64,000 nt of DNA from Bin87 sp965232895. GTDB taxonomy: Bacteria > Chloroflexota > Dehalococcoidia > Lucifugimonadales > UBA3495. The stretch covers positions 558,001 through 622,000 of the forward strand of contig OZ247430.1 in NCBI GenBank assembly GCA_965232895.1, in the 5' to 3' direction. Made by a program: the position numbers and the translations under genes. Of this stretch, positions 1 to 12,968 are shown piece after piece. The notes under the pieces are model-generated. The model saw only the letters and a list, made by a program, of their open reading frames with translations. It did no database searches and was not told the DNA's origin. The first letter of the stretch is position 1. The number at the start of each line of letters is the position of its first letter.

Positions 1-602
1 CGCTGGTAATTGACCCGCGCGACCTGGGATCCATGGCGTCCGGGGCTGATCTGGAAAAGCTGTTCGTCGCGTTCGCCAAACGGAACAGCCAAAGCCCGTG
101 GCAATTTGAGCTCAGCCCTGATGGGAAGATCATCATAATGGCGCCCGCCTACTACCCCGGCAGCGTCCATGAAAACGCGGCCAGCAGCATGTTGTTCGTT
201 TGGGCTTTGGAATTCGGCGGAGTGGCGACCGGTCCCACCGCAGCGTATCGACTGCCGGGCAGCGGCGGCATCGCCGCTCCGGATGCTGCCTGGACAGCTA
301 CCGAGCGATGGGAAAGCCACACCCCGGTCGCTGGGGATCCCATTGCGGTTTGCCCCGACTTCGTCATCGAGGTCCCTTCTCCTTCTGACAGCCTGGCATC
401 AGTGCACGCCAAGATGCAACTCTATCTCGAAAACGGCGTCCTGCTGGGGTGGCTCATCGACCCGCCGAACCGCCGCGTCTATATCTATCGCGCCGGGCAG
501 GCAGGGCCGGAATTGCTGGAAGACCCGGCGACGCTGTCCGGAGAAGATGTGCTGCCGGGCTTTGCCTTTGAGGTGGCCCGGTGGATATTTGACCGGGTTT
601 AG
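1..602 (+). CDS. Uma2-family endonuclease (DUF820), 5' end outside window
   Basis: This is a putative PD-(D/E)xK nuclease of the Uma2/DUF820 family, whose cellular role is unknown. The frame is open from base 3, and the residues before the first ATG (33) read LVIDPRDLG, matching the N-terminal part of the two paralogues downstream. The real start therefore lies left of the window and the ATG at 33 is internal. The family core is visible as CPDFVIEVPSPSDS, a later lysine in HAKM and the terminal WLIDPPNRRVYIYR strand. It is the first of three tandem copies; the copy at 635 starts 32 bp after this stop. Confidence 0.85.
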   Translation, partial: LVIDPRDLGSMASGADLEKLFVAFAKRNSQSPWQFELSPDGKIIIMAPAYYPGSVHENAASSMLFVWALEFGGVATGPTAAYRLPGSGGIAAPDAAWTATERWESHTPVAGDPIAVCPDFVIEVPSPSDSLASVHAKMQLYLENGVLLGWLIDPPNRRVYIYRAGQAGPELLEDPATLSGEDVLPGFAFEVARWIFDRV

Positions 603-634
603 ACCGGCATACCCTCATAGGCCGGAGTTCAGAT

Positions 635-1276
635 ATGGCCACAGCAACGAAAACCAGCATAGCGCCAGACAGTGCGCTGGTCATTAACCCGCGTCACTTG
701 GGGATTACGGCAACTGGAGCAGAACTCGCAAAGCTGTTCGTAGAGTTTTGCTATCGCAATAGCAGCAGCATCTGGCAATTCGAGCTTGCCCCGTCTGGAG
801 AAATCATCGTAATGCCGCCTACTCATCATCCCAGTGACGGCCATGAAATAAAGACCGCATCAAGGCTCGACTTCTGGACGGATGGATATGGCGGAGTTGC
901 CAGGGGCGCCAATTCCGCATTTGATATGCCGGTGACTGGCGGCATCCTTTGCCCAGACGCCTCCTGGACATCACAGGAACAATGGGACGCGTACGCGCAC
1001 GTCAGCGGCAACGCACACCCTTTCTGCCCTGACTTCGTAGTAGAGATCCGCTCCACATCCGACAGCCTTGCGCCGCTCCACGCCAAGATGAGGCTCTACA
1101 TCCAGAACGGCGCTTTGCTGGGCTGGCTCATTGACCCACCCAACCGCCGCGTCTATATCTACCGCGCCGGGCAGGCAGAACCGGAATTGCTGGAAGACCC
1201 GGCTACGCTGTCTGGAGATGACGTTTTACCTGGTTTCGTCTTTGAGGTCGCCCGTTGGATTTTTGACCGGTCTTAG
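635..1276 (+). CDS. Uma2-family endonuclease, second tandem copy
   Basis: This 213-residue Uma2/DUF820 protein is full length compared with the copy at 2624. It begins with a short leader containing SIAPDSALVINPRHLG. The putative metal-binding nuclease core is CPDFVVEIRSTSDS followed by HAKM. The C-terminal third is almost identical at DNA level to the other two copies, while the middle diverges, which suggests recent conversion or purifying pressure on the C-terminal segment. Biochemical function is not established for this family; nuclease activity is inferred from the fold. Confidence 0.85.
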   Translation: MATATKTSIAPDSALVINPRHLGITATGAELAKLFVEFCYRNSSSIWQFELAPSGEIIVMPPTHHPSDGHEIKTASRLDFWTDGYGGVARGANSAFDMPVTGGILCPDASWTSQEQWDAYAHVSGNAHPFCPDFVVEIRSTSDSLAPLHAKMRLYIQNGALLGWLIDPPNRRVYIYRAGQAEPELLEDPATLSGDDVLPGFVFEVARWIFDRS

Positions 1277-1349
1277 CCGGCATTGACGTTGCGGGCCACA
1301 GCTCCCACATCCTTCGCGTGGGTCCTTCATTTCGCAAAGGAAACTGTAA

Positions 1350-2597
1350 ATGGAGCCGCACGAACCGACATTGGTACCTGAGCCATTCGGCCCGCTGCAG
1401 GGAGTGCGCATTCTGTCCACTGGCACAATAGTTGCCGAGCCCGTGGCCGCTGGCATGGCGGCGGACGTGGGCGCCGAGGTGATCCACATCGAGCGGCCCG
1501 GCAGCGGAGAGGACTGGAGGCACGCGGAGTTCCCCATCGAGTCCCCGAGCGGTGTTCAGGTGGCCAGCTCCTGGATCCAGGACCACCGGAACATGTTCCA
1601 TACCACCCTGGATTTCAGCACCCCTGAAGGTCGCGACATTTTCCTGAAGCTCCTGCAGCGAGCCGACATCTGGATGGAGAGTTCCAAGGCCCGCACCTAC
1701 GACAAGTGGGGTCTGGATGACGCGACGGTGTTGGACTCCAATCCGAAATTGGTGATCTGCCACGTATCGGGATAAGGGCAGGACGGTGACCCGGATTACG
1801 TCGGACGGGCTTCCTACGATTTCACGGCGCAGGCTTTCGGCGGCATGATGAACCTCATGGGCAACCCGGAGCCCGAACCACCGACTCGGGCAGTGCCCTG
1901 GACGGCCGACTACATCACCGCCCTGTTCTGCCTTTGGTCGTCACTGGCGGCGTACATATACGCAGAACGCACCGGCGAGGGGCAGGTCATCGACCTCGCG
2001 CAGTTCGAAGCGGTCCACCGGATACTGTCCGGCACCATGGTTGCCTACAACGAGCTGGGATTGGTGCGGGAACGAGCCGGCAACAAAGCCGGAAACGCGC
2101 AGCCGTGGGACACCTTCCAGGCCAGGGACGGTTGGGTGGTCATCGCCGCGGTGGGGCCGGCGGTATATGCGCGGGTCTGCCGAGTCCTGGAGCTCGATCC
2201 CGGTGGCGAGAAGTGGATCAAAGCCCGCCGTGAGATCCATTCGCCCGAGGGCATTGAGTTCGACGCAATCTTGCGCGGATGGGTGGAGGATCGAACGGTG
2301 GACGAGGTGGTACGCATCTTCAACGAAGCGCAGGTCGGGTGCAGCCGCATCATGAACGCCCAGGAGATGGCGGAGAACCCCCATTACCAAAGCCGGAGCG
2401 TGCACGTGGAATGGGAAGACCAGCAGTTGGGGAAGCCGGTGAAAGGGGTAGGACCGATACCCAAACTTTCCCGGACGCCGGGCAAGATCTGGCGTGGGTC
2501 GGTTCCCGTTGGATATGACAACGATCTGGTTTATGGGGATTTGCTGGGTATCGCGCCGAACACTCTCCGCCAACTGGCCGAGCGCGGTGTCATCTGA
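1350..2597 (+). pseudogene. CaiB/BaiF family CoA-transferase (class III) interrupted by an in-frame stop
   Basis: The two open halves (1350-1775 and 1845-2597) lie in the same frame and are separated only by a TAA at 1773-1775. The frame between them stays open and reads GQDGDPDYVGRASYDFTAQ, the usual continuation of the family after a VSGYGQ-type motif. The TAA stands where a tyrosine codon is expected. Family members of about 400 residues move CoA between carboxylic acids; the total here would be 415 codons. A good Shine-Dalgarno (AAGGAAACTGTAAATG) precedes the ATG. The gene is probably inactive unless the stop is a sequencing error or is read through. It sits between Uma2 copies 2 and 3. 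Confidence 0.85.
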
Positions 2598-2623
2598 GGG
2601 CGGCCGGCAGAGGAGTAAAAACG

Positions 2624-3265
2624 ATGACTAGCGCCGCGGAAATCAGCATCGCGCCAGACAGCGCCCTGGTAATCGACCCGCAGAGCTTGGGTATCACTGC
2701 AACCGGGCGCGGGTTGGAAAAACTGTTCATCGAGTTTTGCAACCGGAACAGCCACAGCTCCTGGCGGTTCGAGCTCAGTCCAAAAGGAGAAATCATCATC
2801 ATGCCCCCCGTTCATCACCCCAGTGATGGCCACGAGCACGACTTGGGCATTGAGCTGGGGTTGTGGGCGCGCGAGTTCGGCGGGGTGGCTCGAGGTTCCA
2901 GCGCCGCCTTTCAAATGCCGGTCACCGGCGGTACTCTCTCGCCCGATGCTTCGTGGACAACGCGAGAAAAATGGGAATCCCACCCGCATTTGGCCGGCGA
3001 CGCTCACCCACTCTGTCCCGATTTCGTCGTTGAGATCCGCTCCACCTACGACAATCTCGCTCCCCTACATGCCAAGATGAGGCTCTACATACAAAACGGC
3101 GCTTTGCTGGGCTGGCTCATCGACCCGCCGAACCGCCGCGTCTATATCTATCGCGCCGGGCAGGCAGAACCGGAATTGCTGGAAGACCCGGCGACGCTGT
3201 CCGGTGAGGACGTGCTGCCCGGTTTCACTTTTGACGTGGCGCGGTGGATTTTTGACCGGATTTAA
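2624..3265 (+). CDS. Uma2-family endonuclease, third tandem copy
   Basis: This is a 213-residue DUF820/Uma2 protein. Its N-terminus (SIAPDSALVIDPQSLGITATG) closely matches the copy at 635, and its last 50 residues match both other copies. The core CPDFVVEIRSTYDN and the following HAKM are conserved. It begins 26 bp after the broken CoA-transferase gene. A nuclease function is inferred from family membership only. Confidence 0.85.
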   Translation: MTSAAEISIAPDSALVIDPQSLGITATGRGLEKLFIEFCNRNSHSSWRFELSPKGEIIIMPPVHHPSDGHEHDLGIELGLWAREFGGVARGSSAAFQMPVTGGTLSPDASWTTREKWESHPHLAGDAHPLCPDFVVEIRSTYDNLAPLHAKMRLYIQNGALLGWLIDPPNRRVYIYRAGQAEPELLEDPATLSGEDVLPGFTFDVARWIFDRI

Positions 3266-3345
3266 ACCGGGGTACCCTTCACCGCCGCGGTGGCCAATTT
3301 GCCGGTGATTTGGCGGAAGTTCAGGGCCACTTGGTCAACCGGGGT

Positions 3346-4407
3346 TCATGTCATGCCAGAAACTGGGTTTCCCACTAATTCCACCCAGCTTTCTCGATCC
3401 GTTAGCCAACCAGAACGGTCAATCACACCCAGCATATGAGCGATCTCTTCCATAGAGTCCGTGGGCATAGGTGGGACAGGGTCGGTCTGCAATATTCTAG
3501 ACTTGTCCTGGATGATATAACCTCCGTGAGGATCGCTATGCAACATTGGATATGGTTCCATTCCCAGACGTATGAGGTTTTCTGCATTTTCAGGGGCAAC
3601 CTGCATAATATTACCCCCATCAGGCAATTCCCAATCGCGCGTAATATATGCGTAAAATTCTCCACGAACATTGTGCATTAACATAGCGTACACAATCTCT
3701 GGTGAGCGCGAAAAGTAATGGTTTGCTTTCACTGCGGGGTGTTCAAAATCATTACCATTGTACACAACCACAGTACGCCAGTCGCCTTCTGGCGATTGCC
3801 GAGCATCTAGGCCAACATACCCAACAGCCGGGGCCAAAAACCCGAGAGCGGGGCGGCTACGTTGGCGAAGTGACCGCCTTCCAACACGCAGTCGTCGCCT
3901 GGTCCGACCATTGGAACCAACTCCTGCGAATTCGGTAGACGAAAGCAATTCGCCTACGAACATCCTCACCCAGGCCGACCTGACATCATCGTCCGAAGTA
4001 GGGTCGGGCACTCCTAGTTTCGCCATATAAAGAACACGCGAGCAAAAGCCCATGGCGGAAGGAGATGCGTACGGGCCAGTGCCAGCCTTCGCTATGATCT
4101 GCACATCAATAGAGAGGTTTGGCAGACAACGCTGCACTTCATGCCAGCACAGCACGTCGGTTTCGTCTTCAAACAAGTGCGGGATTTCGTGGTAGCCTTT
4201 GCCATTCAACGCCGCCGCTAGCATATCCAATATTTTGGCACCGCGCTGTGCAACTTCAGCAGCTGTCCCAACCAGTATATTAAAATTTGCTTCCATCAAG
4301 GCGTCGACGCCCACATGGCGCAGCACGTTGGGTAAAACAGACAATGGATCTAAGCGAACGTACTCAAGCGGATACCAGCGCGACGAAGAAGAGTGCCGAT
4401 TCAACAT
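3346..4407 (-). CDS. Hypothetical protein, 353 residues
   Basis: I do not recognise this protein. It is soluble-looking, with no signal peptide or membrane helix. The middle (about residues 160-205) is arginine-rich and of low complexity (NGRTRRRLRVGRRSLRQRS). Base composition is clearly more AT-rich than the neighbours, suggesting acquired DNA. A GAGG ribosome-binding site precedes the ATG. The gene begins only 22 bp downstream of the initiator tRNA in the same direction, with no terminator visible between, so it may be read from the 23S transcript. Confidence 0.6.
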   Translation of the reverse strand: MLNRHSSSSRWYPLEYVRLDPLSVLPNVLRHVGVDALMEANFNILVGTAAEVAQRGAKILDMLAAALNGKGYHEIPHLFEDETDVLCWHEVQRCLPNLSIDVQIIAKAGTGPYASPSAMGFCSRVLYMAKLGVPDPTSDDDVRSAWVRMFVGELLSSTEFAGVGSNGRTRRRLRVGRRSLRQRSRPALGFLAPAVGYVGLDARQSPEGDWRTVVVYNGNDFEHPAVKANHYFSRSPEIVYAMLMHNVRGEFYAYITRDWELPDGGNIMQVAPENAENLIRLGMEPYPMLHSDPHGGYIIQDKSRILQTDPVPPMPTDSMEEIAHMLGVIDRSGWLTDRESWVELVGNPVSGMT

Positions 4408-4429
4408 GCTGATCGCCTCTTATTAGGAT

Positions 4430-4504
4430 TGGTAGCGGGGGTTGGACTCGAACCAACGACCTTCGGGTTATGAGCCCGACGAGCTGCCACTGCTCCACCC
4501 CGCG
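4430..4504 (-). tRNA. Initiator tRNA-fMet (anticodon CAU)
   Basis: Read on the minus strand this folds as a 75-nt tRNA with the CCA end encoded. The anticodon loop is CTCATAA, flanked by three consecutive G-C pairs (GGG/CCC), a hallmark of initiator tRNAs. The acceptor stem starts CGCGGGG and ends CCCCGCTACCA, so position 1 is a C facing a U at 72; this unpaired 1-72 position is another initiator feature. The T arm carries GGTTCGAGTCC. It lies about 106 nt downstream of the 23S 3' end and probably shares its transcript. Confidence 0.93.
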
Positions 4505-4610
4505 CCGAAGCGCTTGTGCGCCGGCAACTGAACAGGAAATCTGAACTTAGCGATCGATTTTTGATGATGAGCGCTGAACCGAGCCAAGAGAATTAGAAGC
4601 TCTTAGCGTG
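4505..4610 (-). other. 23S-tRNA spacer carrying the 3' arm of the 23S processing stalk
   Basis: This spacer contains no 5S rRNA. On the plus strand, stretches such as GAACCGAG, TAGCGTGGGTCAAAT and CAACTGAACAGG recur nearly identically in the complement of the 23S leader (about 7590-7660). The two flanks of the 23S can therefore pair into a long, bulged stalk, the normal substrate for RNase III. Confidence 0.7.
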
Positions 4611-7595
<2,985 letters not shown>

Positions 7596-7751
7596 CACGC
7601 TAGGAACTTCAAATTCCTAAGACTCGGTTCTTACAGTTCAAATTTCCTATTCAGTTGTTAAGGTCACCCACTGACCGCTGCCTCAACGGCGTTTTGCCGG
7701 TGGCCGGGATCGCTCGCTGGAGCGCGCCCGCAGGTCAGTTGGTGGAAAGAC
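7596..7751 (-). other. 23S leader: boxA-like element and 5' arm of the processing stalk
   Basis: Between the promoter and the 23S 5' end the minus strand contains GACCTTAACAACTGAATAGG (complement of about 7646-7665). It resembles the rRNA antitermination boxA (CTTTAACA type). It is followed by GAACCGAG and TAGCGTGGGTCAAAT, which pair with the 3' flank. There is no coding sequence here. Confidence 0.6.
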
Positions 7752-7780
7752 ACTATAGCCTGTGACCTCCCCGTCGTCAA
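7752..7780 (-). promoter_or_regulatory. Sigma-70-type promoter of the 23S rRNA gene
   Basis: On the minus strand a TTGACG -35 box (7775-7780) is followed after exactly 17 bp by a TATAGT -10 box (7752-7757). This is the best promoter in the window. It lies about 155 bp upstream of the 23S 5' end, so the 23S is transcribed independently of any 16S gene. Confidence 0.8.
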
Positions 7781-7786
7781 GGGCAA

Positions 7787-7812
7787 CCGGCGGGTGTTTT
7801 CAGATCCGCCGG
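7787..7812 (-). terminator. Possible terminator hairpin after the enoyl-CoA hydratase gene
   Basis: The arms CCGGCGG (7787-7793) and CCGCCGG (7806-7812) form a 7-bp stem just after the stop of the gene ending at 7830 and just upstream of the 23S promoter. There is no strong U-tract, so its action as an intrinsic terminator is uncertain. Confidence 0.35.
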
Positions 7813-7829
7813 AAAATGTCGCCAATCAA

Positions 7830-8681
7830 TCAACGACCCACGAAGGGGGGCATGCCGCGGTTCTTGTCCAGGAACCACTGCACGGCGATCTTGTGATCCT
7901 CGGTTCGACGCACATGCTCCTGGGCCGCGGAAGCCAACTCCAGCGCCCCCTGGAAGTCGAGGTCCATGCTCTCGTGCACCAGGTACTTGGTCAGTGAATG
8001 CGCGATTGTGGGTCCTTTCGCGATCCGGGTCGCCAGTTCCATGGAGCCTTCCATCAACTGGTCATCGGGGAAGCACTTGCTGGCGAGCCCGATGCGCACC
8101 GCGTCCTCGCCGCCCATCCAATCCCCAGTGTACTGGAGCAGCAGGGTGTTGCTGACGCCGATCAACTTGGGCAACTGCCAGCAACTGCCGTCGCCGGGTA
8201 TCAGCCCGTTGAGCACGAACCGCTCGGACAGGCGCCCGCTGTCGCCGACAACCCGGATGTCGCAGGACAGGGCCAGTCCGCAGCCGACCCCGGCCGCCGG
8301 GCCGTTGACCACCGCGATGGACGGCTTCTGGAGGTCGTGGATACGGAGCGGCACGAAGTTGACCCGGGGACCGCTTTCGACCCGGCTCGGGCGGCCCTTC
8401 ATGTACTCCATCTTGCCCCAGGTCAGGGGTTCCGGCTCCGCCTCCCCTTCACGCTCTTCGATACGCTGGCGGAACCCGCGCACGTTGGCCCCGGAGCAGA
8501 AGGACGGTTCCGTGCCGGTGAGCAGCAGCACGCGCTCCTCCGGGTTGTTTTCGAACTCGTCCAGCCGCTCGAACATCTCGGCGGCCATATCCTGACCCAG
8601 CGCGTTGCGCGTGGGCGGGTCGTGCATGGTCATAACCAGCACGCCGTCCACGACTTCGGTCTTGATGAACTCATAAGCCAT
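7830..8681 (-). CDS. Enoyl-CoA hydratase/isomerase family protein
   Basis: A crotonase-fold protein of 283 residues, acting on an acyl-CoA thioester. It shows the N-terminal TMHDPPTRNALG strand, the first oxyanion-hole segment (FCSGANVRGF) and the second segment (NGPAAGVGCGLALSCDIRV). The usual second-glutamate position is not obvious (FVLNGLIPGDGS), so hydratase versus other crotonase chemistry is open. I chose the ATG at 8681 (MAYEFIK), which has a GAGG site; the longer frame to 8792 adds 37 non-family residues. It is transcribed towards the 23S gene. Confidence 0.85.
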   Translation of the reverse strand: MAYEFIKTEVVDGVLVMTMHDPPTRNALGQDMAAEMFERLDEFENNPEERVLLLTGTEPSFCSGANVRGFRQRIEEREGEAEPEPLTWGKMEYMKGRPSRVESGPRVNFVPLRIHDLQKPSIAVVNGPAAGVGCGLALSCDIRVVGDSGRLSERFVLNGLIPGDGSCWQLPKLIGVSNTLLLQYTGDWMGGEDAVRIGLASKCFPDDQLMEGSMELATRIAKGPTIAHSLTKYLVHESMDLDFQGALELASAAQEHVRRTEDHKIAVQWFLDKNRGMPPFVGR

Positions 8682-8864
8682 TTCAAACGCCTCACTGCAC
8701 CCCGGAACGCGCCGGGGTGAACGGATTGACGTGCATTCTACCCAATCGTTCTCACCTGCGGCAAAACCAGCGTTTGCCAACCGCCCGGCCATATCCTAAA
8801 ATCCGGTCTGTTCGCCAACCGCAGATACGAGGCCGGGCCCGGCCTGATACCGAGGAGCCATGCC

Positions 8865-9302
8865 ATGCAATCCGGCACTATTGTCAACCTGCACATCGCC
8901 CGCGTGAAGGGTACTCCGCCCGACCCGGTGGAGGAGGCACGGGCCATCTCGGCCGAAGGTTTGGAGGGCGACCGGAGTCGCAACCCACGAAATCTCCGGC
9001 AAGTCCTGGTCATGGATAAAGAAACGCTCGACCACTACGGCCTGGAGCCGGGGCAGATAAAAGAAAACATCACTGTCACCGGGATGGACCTTTCGGAAGC
9101 CCGCCAGGGCCACGTCTTTTTCATCGGAGACGAGGACGGTCACGTCACCCTGGAAGTTACCGGGGACTGCGAACCATGCCAGAAGATGGATGCGCTGATC
9201 CCGGGATTGCAGAAAGAGATTTTCGGCAAGCGCGGCATATTGACCGTGGTTTTGCAAGGCGGGAATATCAAGCTCGGGGACTCCATTCGATTGGAACCGT
9301 AA
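8865..9302 (+). CDS. MOSC domain-containing protein
   Basis: A stand-alone MOSC (molybdenum cofactor sulfurase C-terminal) domain of 145 residues. The hallmark cysteine lies in TGDCEPCQKM near residue 106. The N-terminal VNLHIARVKGTPPDPVEEA and EGLEGDRSRNPR segments are typical of short MOSC proteins. Members bind sulfurated molybdenum cofactor or act in metal-sulfur chemistry; the substrate here is unknown. A GAGGAG site 7 nt upstream fixes the start at the second of two close ATGs, the first being out of frame. Confidence 0.85.
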   Translation: MQSGTIVNLHIARVKGTPPDPVEEARAISAEGLEGDRSRNPRNLRQVLVMDKETLDHYGLEPGQIKENITVTGMDLSEARQGHVFFIGDEDGHVTLEVTGDCEPCQKMDALIPGLQKEIFGKRGILTVVLQGGNIKLGDSIRLEP

Positions 9303-9305
9303 GCG

Positions 9306-9325
9306 GCGCCCTTAGCTAAGGGCGC
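9306..9325. repeat. Perfect 20-bp palindrome after the MOSC gene
   Basis: GCGCCCTTAGCTAAGGGCGC is fully self-complementary and starts 4 bp after the MOSC stop. It could form a hairpin that ends the transcript or serve as a protein-binding site. No U-tract follows. Confidence 0.4.
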
Positions 9326-9480
9326 GGCGCTAATAGCACGAATTTTCCTCCCGGCATCGGGAGCGGGCCCACTTATGCCATACGAAGCGGTGGGCCGATA
9401 CCCAGATCGGAGCTGCATTGCATAACCAGCGGCTTATTGATGGAACGCTGCCAGGTTGGCACTCAAAACGGAGCATAAAG

Positions 9481-10869
<1,389 letters not shown>

Positions 10870-10914
10870 TTCGGTTCAGCGATACGCCCACACATTCCTG
10901 AAGATCAAACCAGG

Positions 10915-10955
10915 GGGGAGGCTGTTCGGCCTCCCCTTGGCGGTACACGCCAAGG
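10915..10955. terminator. Two adjacent hairpins between convergent genes
   Basis: GGGGAGGC/GCCTCCCC (10915-10936, 6-nt loop) and CCTTGGCG/CGCCAAGG (10935-10955, 5-nt loop) overlap by two bases. They could be alternative structures. They lie between amt (plus) and the small membrane gene at 10971 (minus), suiting bidirectional termination, though neither has a clear U-tract. Confidence 0.5.
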
Positions 10956-10970
10956 ATATGCCTGACGAGG

Positions 10971-11171
10971 CTATGCCGCTTCTTTTGGAAACAGCCGCTC
11001 TAAAAACGTGCTTGCAGTTGCAAAGAATGCCGCAGATGCAGCTATGAACCCGGACGTCCTCAAGTCATCACTAAACAAGAAAACCCACACGGCTCCAAAG
11101 GCGGTCGCTAGAAACAGGAAGAACAGCACCCAGTGGGCAACGTAAATCGCTTTTCTAATCGTTGTACGCAT
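10971..11171 (-). CDS. Small membrane protein, 66 residues
   Basis: Not recognised. Two hydrophobic segments (about residues 10-30 and 38-56) separate a basic N-terminus (MRTTIRK) from a short charged tail (ERLFPKEAA). The gene starts 7 bp after the stop of the similar-sized membrane gene at 11179, with GAAGA as a modest ribosome site. The two are probably co-transcribed, supporting a real gene despite its length. Confidence 0.55.
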   Translation of the reverse strand: MRTTIRKAIYVAHWVLFFLFLATAFGAVWVFLFSDDLRTSGFIAASAAFFATASTFLERLFPKEAA

Positions 11172-11178
11172 ATCGTCT

Positions 11179-11412
11179 TCAGTTCGTAAACTTCCCGAAG
11201 ACCAGGACCCCCGAGGCTACCGCCCCCCCGATTATCGTCATAAACCCACCTACGAAAACCAGCAGCGCGAATGACTTGCAGGCGGATTCCTGCTCTGGAA
11301 ATCCGCTGATAATCGCCGGGCAATCCATCAACTCCACACCGGCACCACCGACTACCGTCAGGATGGCGCCCAGGATGAACGCTGCGCCAAACACGATAAA
11401 AGCCGGTACCAT
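11179..11412 (-). CDS. Small membrane protein, 77 residues
   Basis: Not recognised. Two glycine-rich transmembrane segments (residues 3-25 and 48-72) flank a short loop holding two cysteines (MDCPAIISGFPEQESACK), which may be extracytoplasmic and disulfide-bonded. A strong AGGAGA site lies 6 nt before the ATG. It heads a two-gene unit with 10971-11171. Confidence 0.6.
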   Translation of the reverse strand: MVPAFIVFGAAFILGAILTVVGGAGVELMDCPAIISGFPEQESACKSFALLVFVGGFMTIIGGAVASGVLVFGKFTN

Positions 11413-11483
11413 TGCCGTCTCCTTTGAGACCTATCACGACGATTCACCTACATTGATTGTATCAAAGGCTTGCTACTTACCTT

Positions 11484-11517
11484 AACAAAATCGGGGGCGA
11501 CGGATTGCGTCGCCCCC
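11484..11517 (-). terminator. Rho-independent terminator of the MmgE/PrpD gene
   Basis: On the minus strand a 9-bp GC stem (GGGGGCGAC/GTCGCCCCC, 11493-11517, 7-nt loop) is followed by GATTTTGTT. This is a good intrinsic terminator about 27 bp after the stop at 11544. Confidence 0.8.
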
Positions 11518-11543
11518 GCGAGATGCTCTAATCTGATTGGGAG

Positions 11544-12911
11544 CTAGCGCACCAGTGTGCCCCGTATGGCCTCGCCAACGTCGCCGACCTGGGTCACGTC
11601 CTGCCACTGGCGGACGGCGTCATCGACACGGTCGTCGGACAACACCAAAGCAACGTTGTCGCGGAACTTGCCGGCGATGTTGTCCATCCCCCACGGAGCG
11701 GCCTGGCTGCCCAGGATGGACCCGCGCGGCGTCTCGTGCTCCAGCACGCGGCCGTCCTTCAGGGTGACGCGGATGGGCACGCCCTTGGACACTGTGCCGC
11801 CGCCCCTTTCAAACTTGGACTGGACCCGGATGTTGACCCGCTCCATCATGTCAGTCACGTCGGGGTCGACGATCTTCTCATCAGTGAACGTATTGATGGC
11901 AATTTCACCGTCCACCAGGGCTGCGGCCATGTTGTACTTGGCGCTGAACTTGCCCTTCAGGTCGGTTTCCGGCTCCTCGTAGAGCATGACCGTCGAGGCG
12001 TAGGACTGCACAATCTCCGCGTTGGCCACGTCCGCGTAGCCAAACTCGTGCTCCCGCATCAGGCCGAACACACTGTCCAGCATGGCGTGGTTGCCGCCGC
12101 AGGACGGGTACTTCTTGATCATCAGCGCGTCCTGCACCCGGAACGGCTTGCCGAGTTTCTCGGCGGCTTCTTCCAGGTTCGTGTGCTCATCGCCGATCAC
12201 GGTCGCGGTGAAGCCCACCGGGTGCTCCAGGATCTGATCGCCGGCGGTGAAGCCTCGCTGTGCCAACTGCGCGGCCATGACGCCATCGCGGCAGGTCATG
12301 CCGGCATGCAGGGGCTTGGTCATGGTGCCGAAGTTGTGGATGACGCCGCCGGCCATGGAACCGGCCATGCCCAGCGCCATGGTGGTCTGCTCCTCGTCCA
12401 GCTTGAGCAGCTTCGCGCACGCTGCGGCCGCGGCCAGACGACCCAGGATCGCCGTGCTGTGGAAGCCCCGGTGCATCTGCTGAGTGTGGTAGTGGGTGGC
12501 GTAATCCACGGCCAGGCCGACCTCGCAACCCACGACGTAGGCTTCCATCAGGTCGCGGCCGGTGGCGCCGATGGTCTCACCCAGGGCCAGCAGAGCCGGG
12601 AAGATCGCTACGGTAGGGTGCCCGAACCCGCCGAAGTCGTCGTAATCAAGGGCGTGCCCCATGGTGCCGTTGACCAGCGCGGCGTTCACCGCGGAGGTCC
12701 GCTCACCGGTGGCGAGGATGGTCGCCTCTTCGTTGCCGCCCAGGTCGCCGGCGTAGTTGCGGATGATGTCGCCCACCTTCTGCGTGGAGCCGGCCAGGAT
12801 CACGCCCACCAGGTCGAAGCAGGACTCATTGGCCACCCGTATGGCGTCCGGCGGGATGTCCTCATACGTCGTTTCCACGATCCACTTTGCCACCATTTCA
12901 GTTGCGCCCAT
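11544..12911 (-). CDS. MmgE/PrpD family protein (2-methylcitrate dehydratase-like)
   Basis: A 455-residue MmgE/PrpD-fold protein. Relatives dehydrate 2-methylcitrate or handle related carboxylic acids, but many members in this lineage have unknown substrates. Family features include TMGHALDYDDFGGFGHPT near residue 80, the GCEVGLAVDYATHYH helix, a helical TKPLHAGMTCRDGVMAAQLAQRG segment, and KKYPSCGGNHAMLDS. I chose the ATG at 12911 with a GGGAGG site; the 40 upstream residues to 13031 look non-coding. It is divergent from the NIPSNAP gene at 13090. Confidence 0.88.
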   Translation of the reverse strand: MGATEMVAKWIVETTYEDIPPDAIRVANESCFDLVGVILAGSTQKVGDIIRNYAGDLGGNEEATILATGERTSAVNAALVNGTMGHALDYDDFGGFGHPTVAIFPALLALGETIGATGRDLMEAYVVGCEVGLAVDYATHYHTQQMHRGFHSTAILGRLAAAAACAKLLKLDEEQTTMALGMAGSMAGGVIHNFGTMTKPLHAGMTCRDGVMAAQLAQRGFTAGDQILEHPVGFTATVIGDEHTNLEEAAEKLGKPFRVQDALMIKKYPSCGGNHAMLDSVFGLMREHEFGYADVANAEIVQSYASTVMLYEEPETDLKGKFSAKYNMAAALVDGEIAINTFTDEKIVDPDVTDMMERVNIRVQSKFERGGGTVSKGVPIRVTLKDGRVLEHETPRGSILGSQAAPWGMDNIAGKFRDNVALVLSDDRVDDAVRQWQDVTQVGDVGEAIRGTLVR

Positions 12912-12968
12912 GGTGCGAAACCTCCCATTTTTGTTCTTGATTTGCGCCGTAAAACGCTCAGTTGTGCG

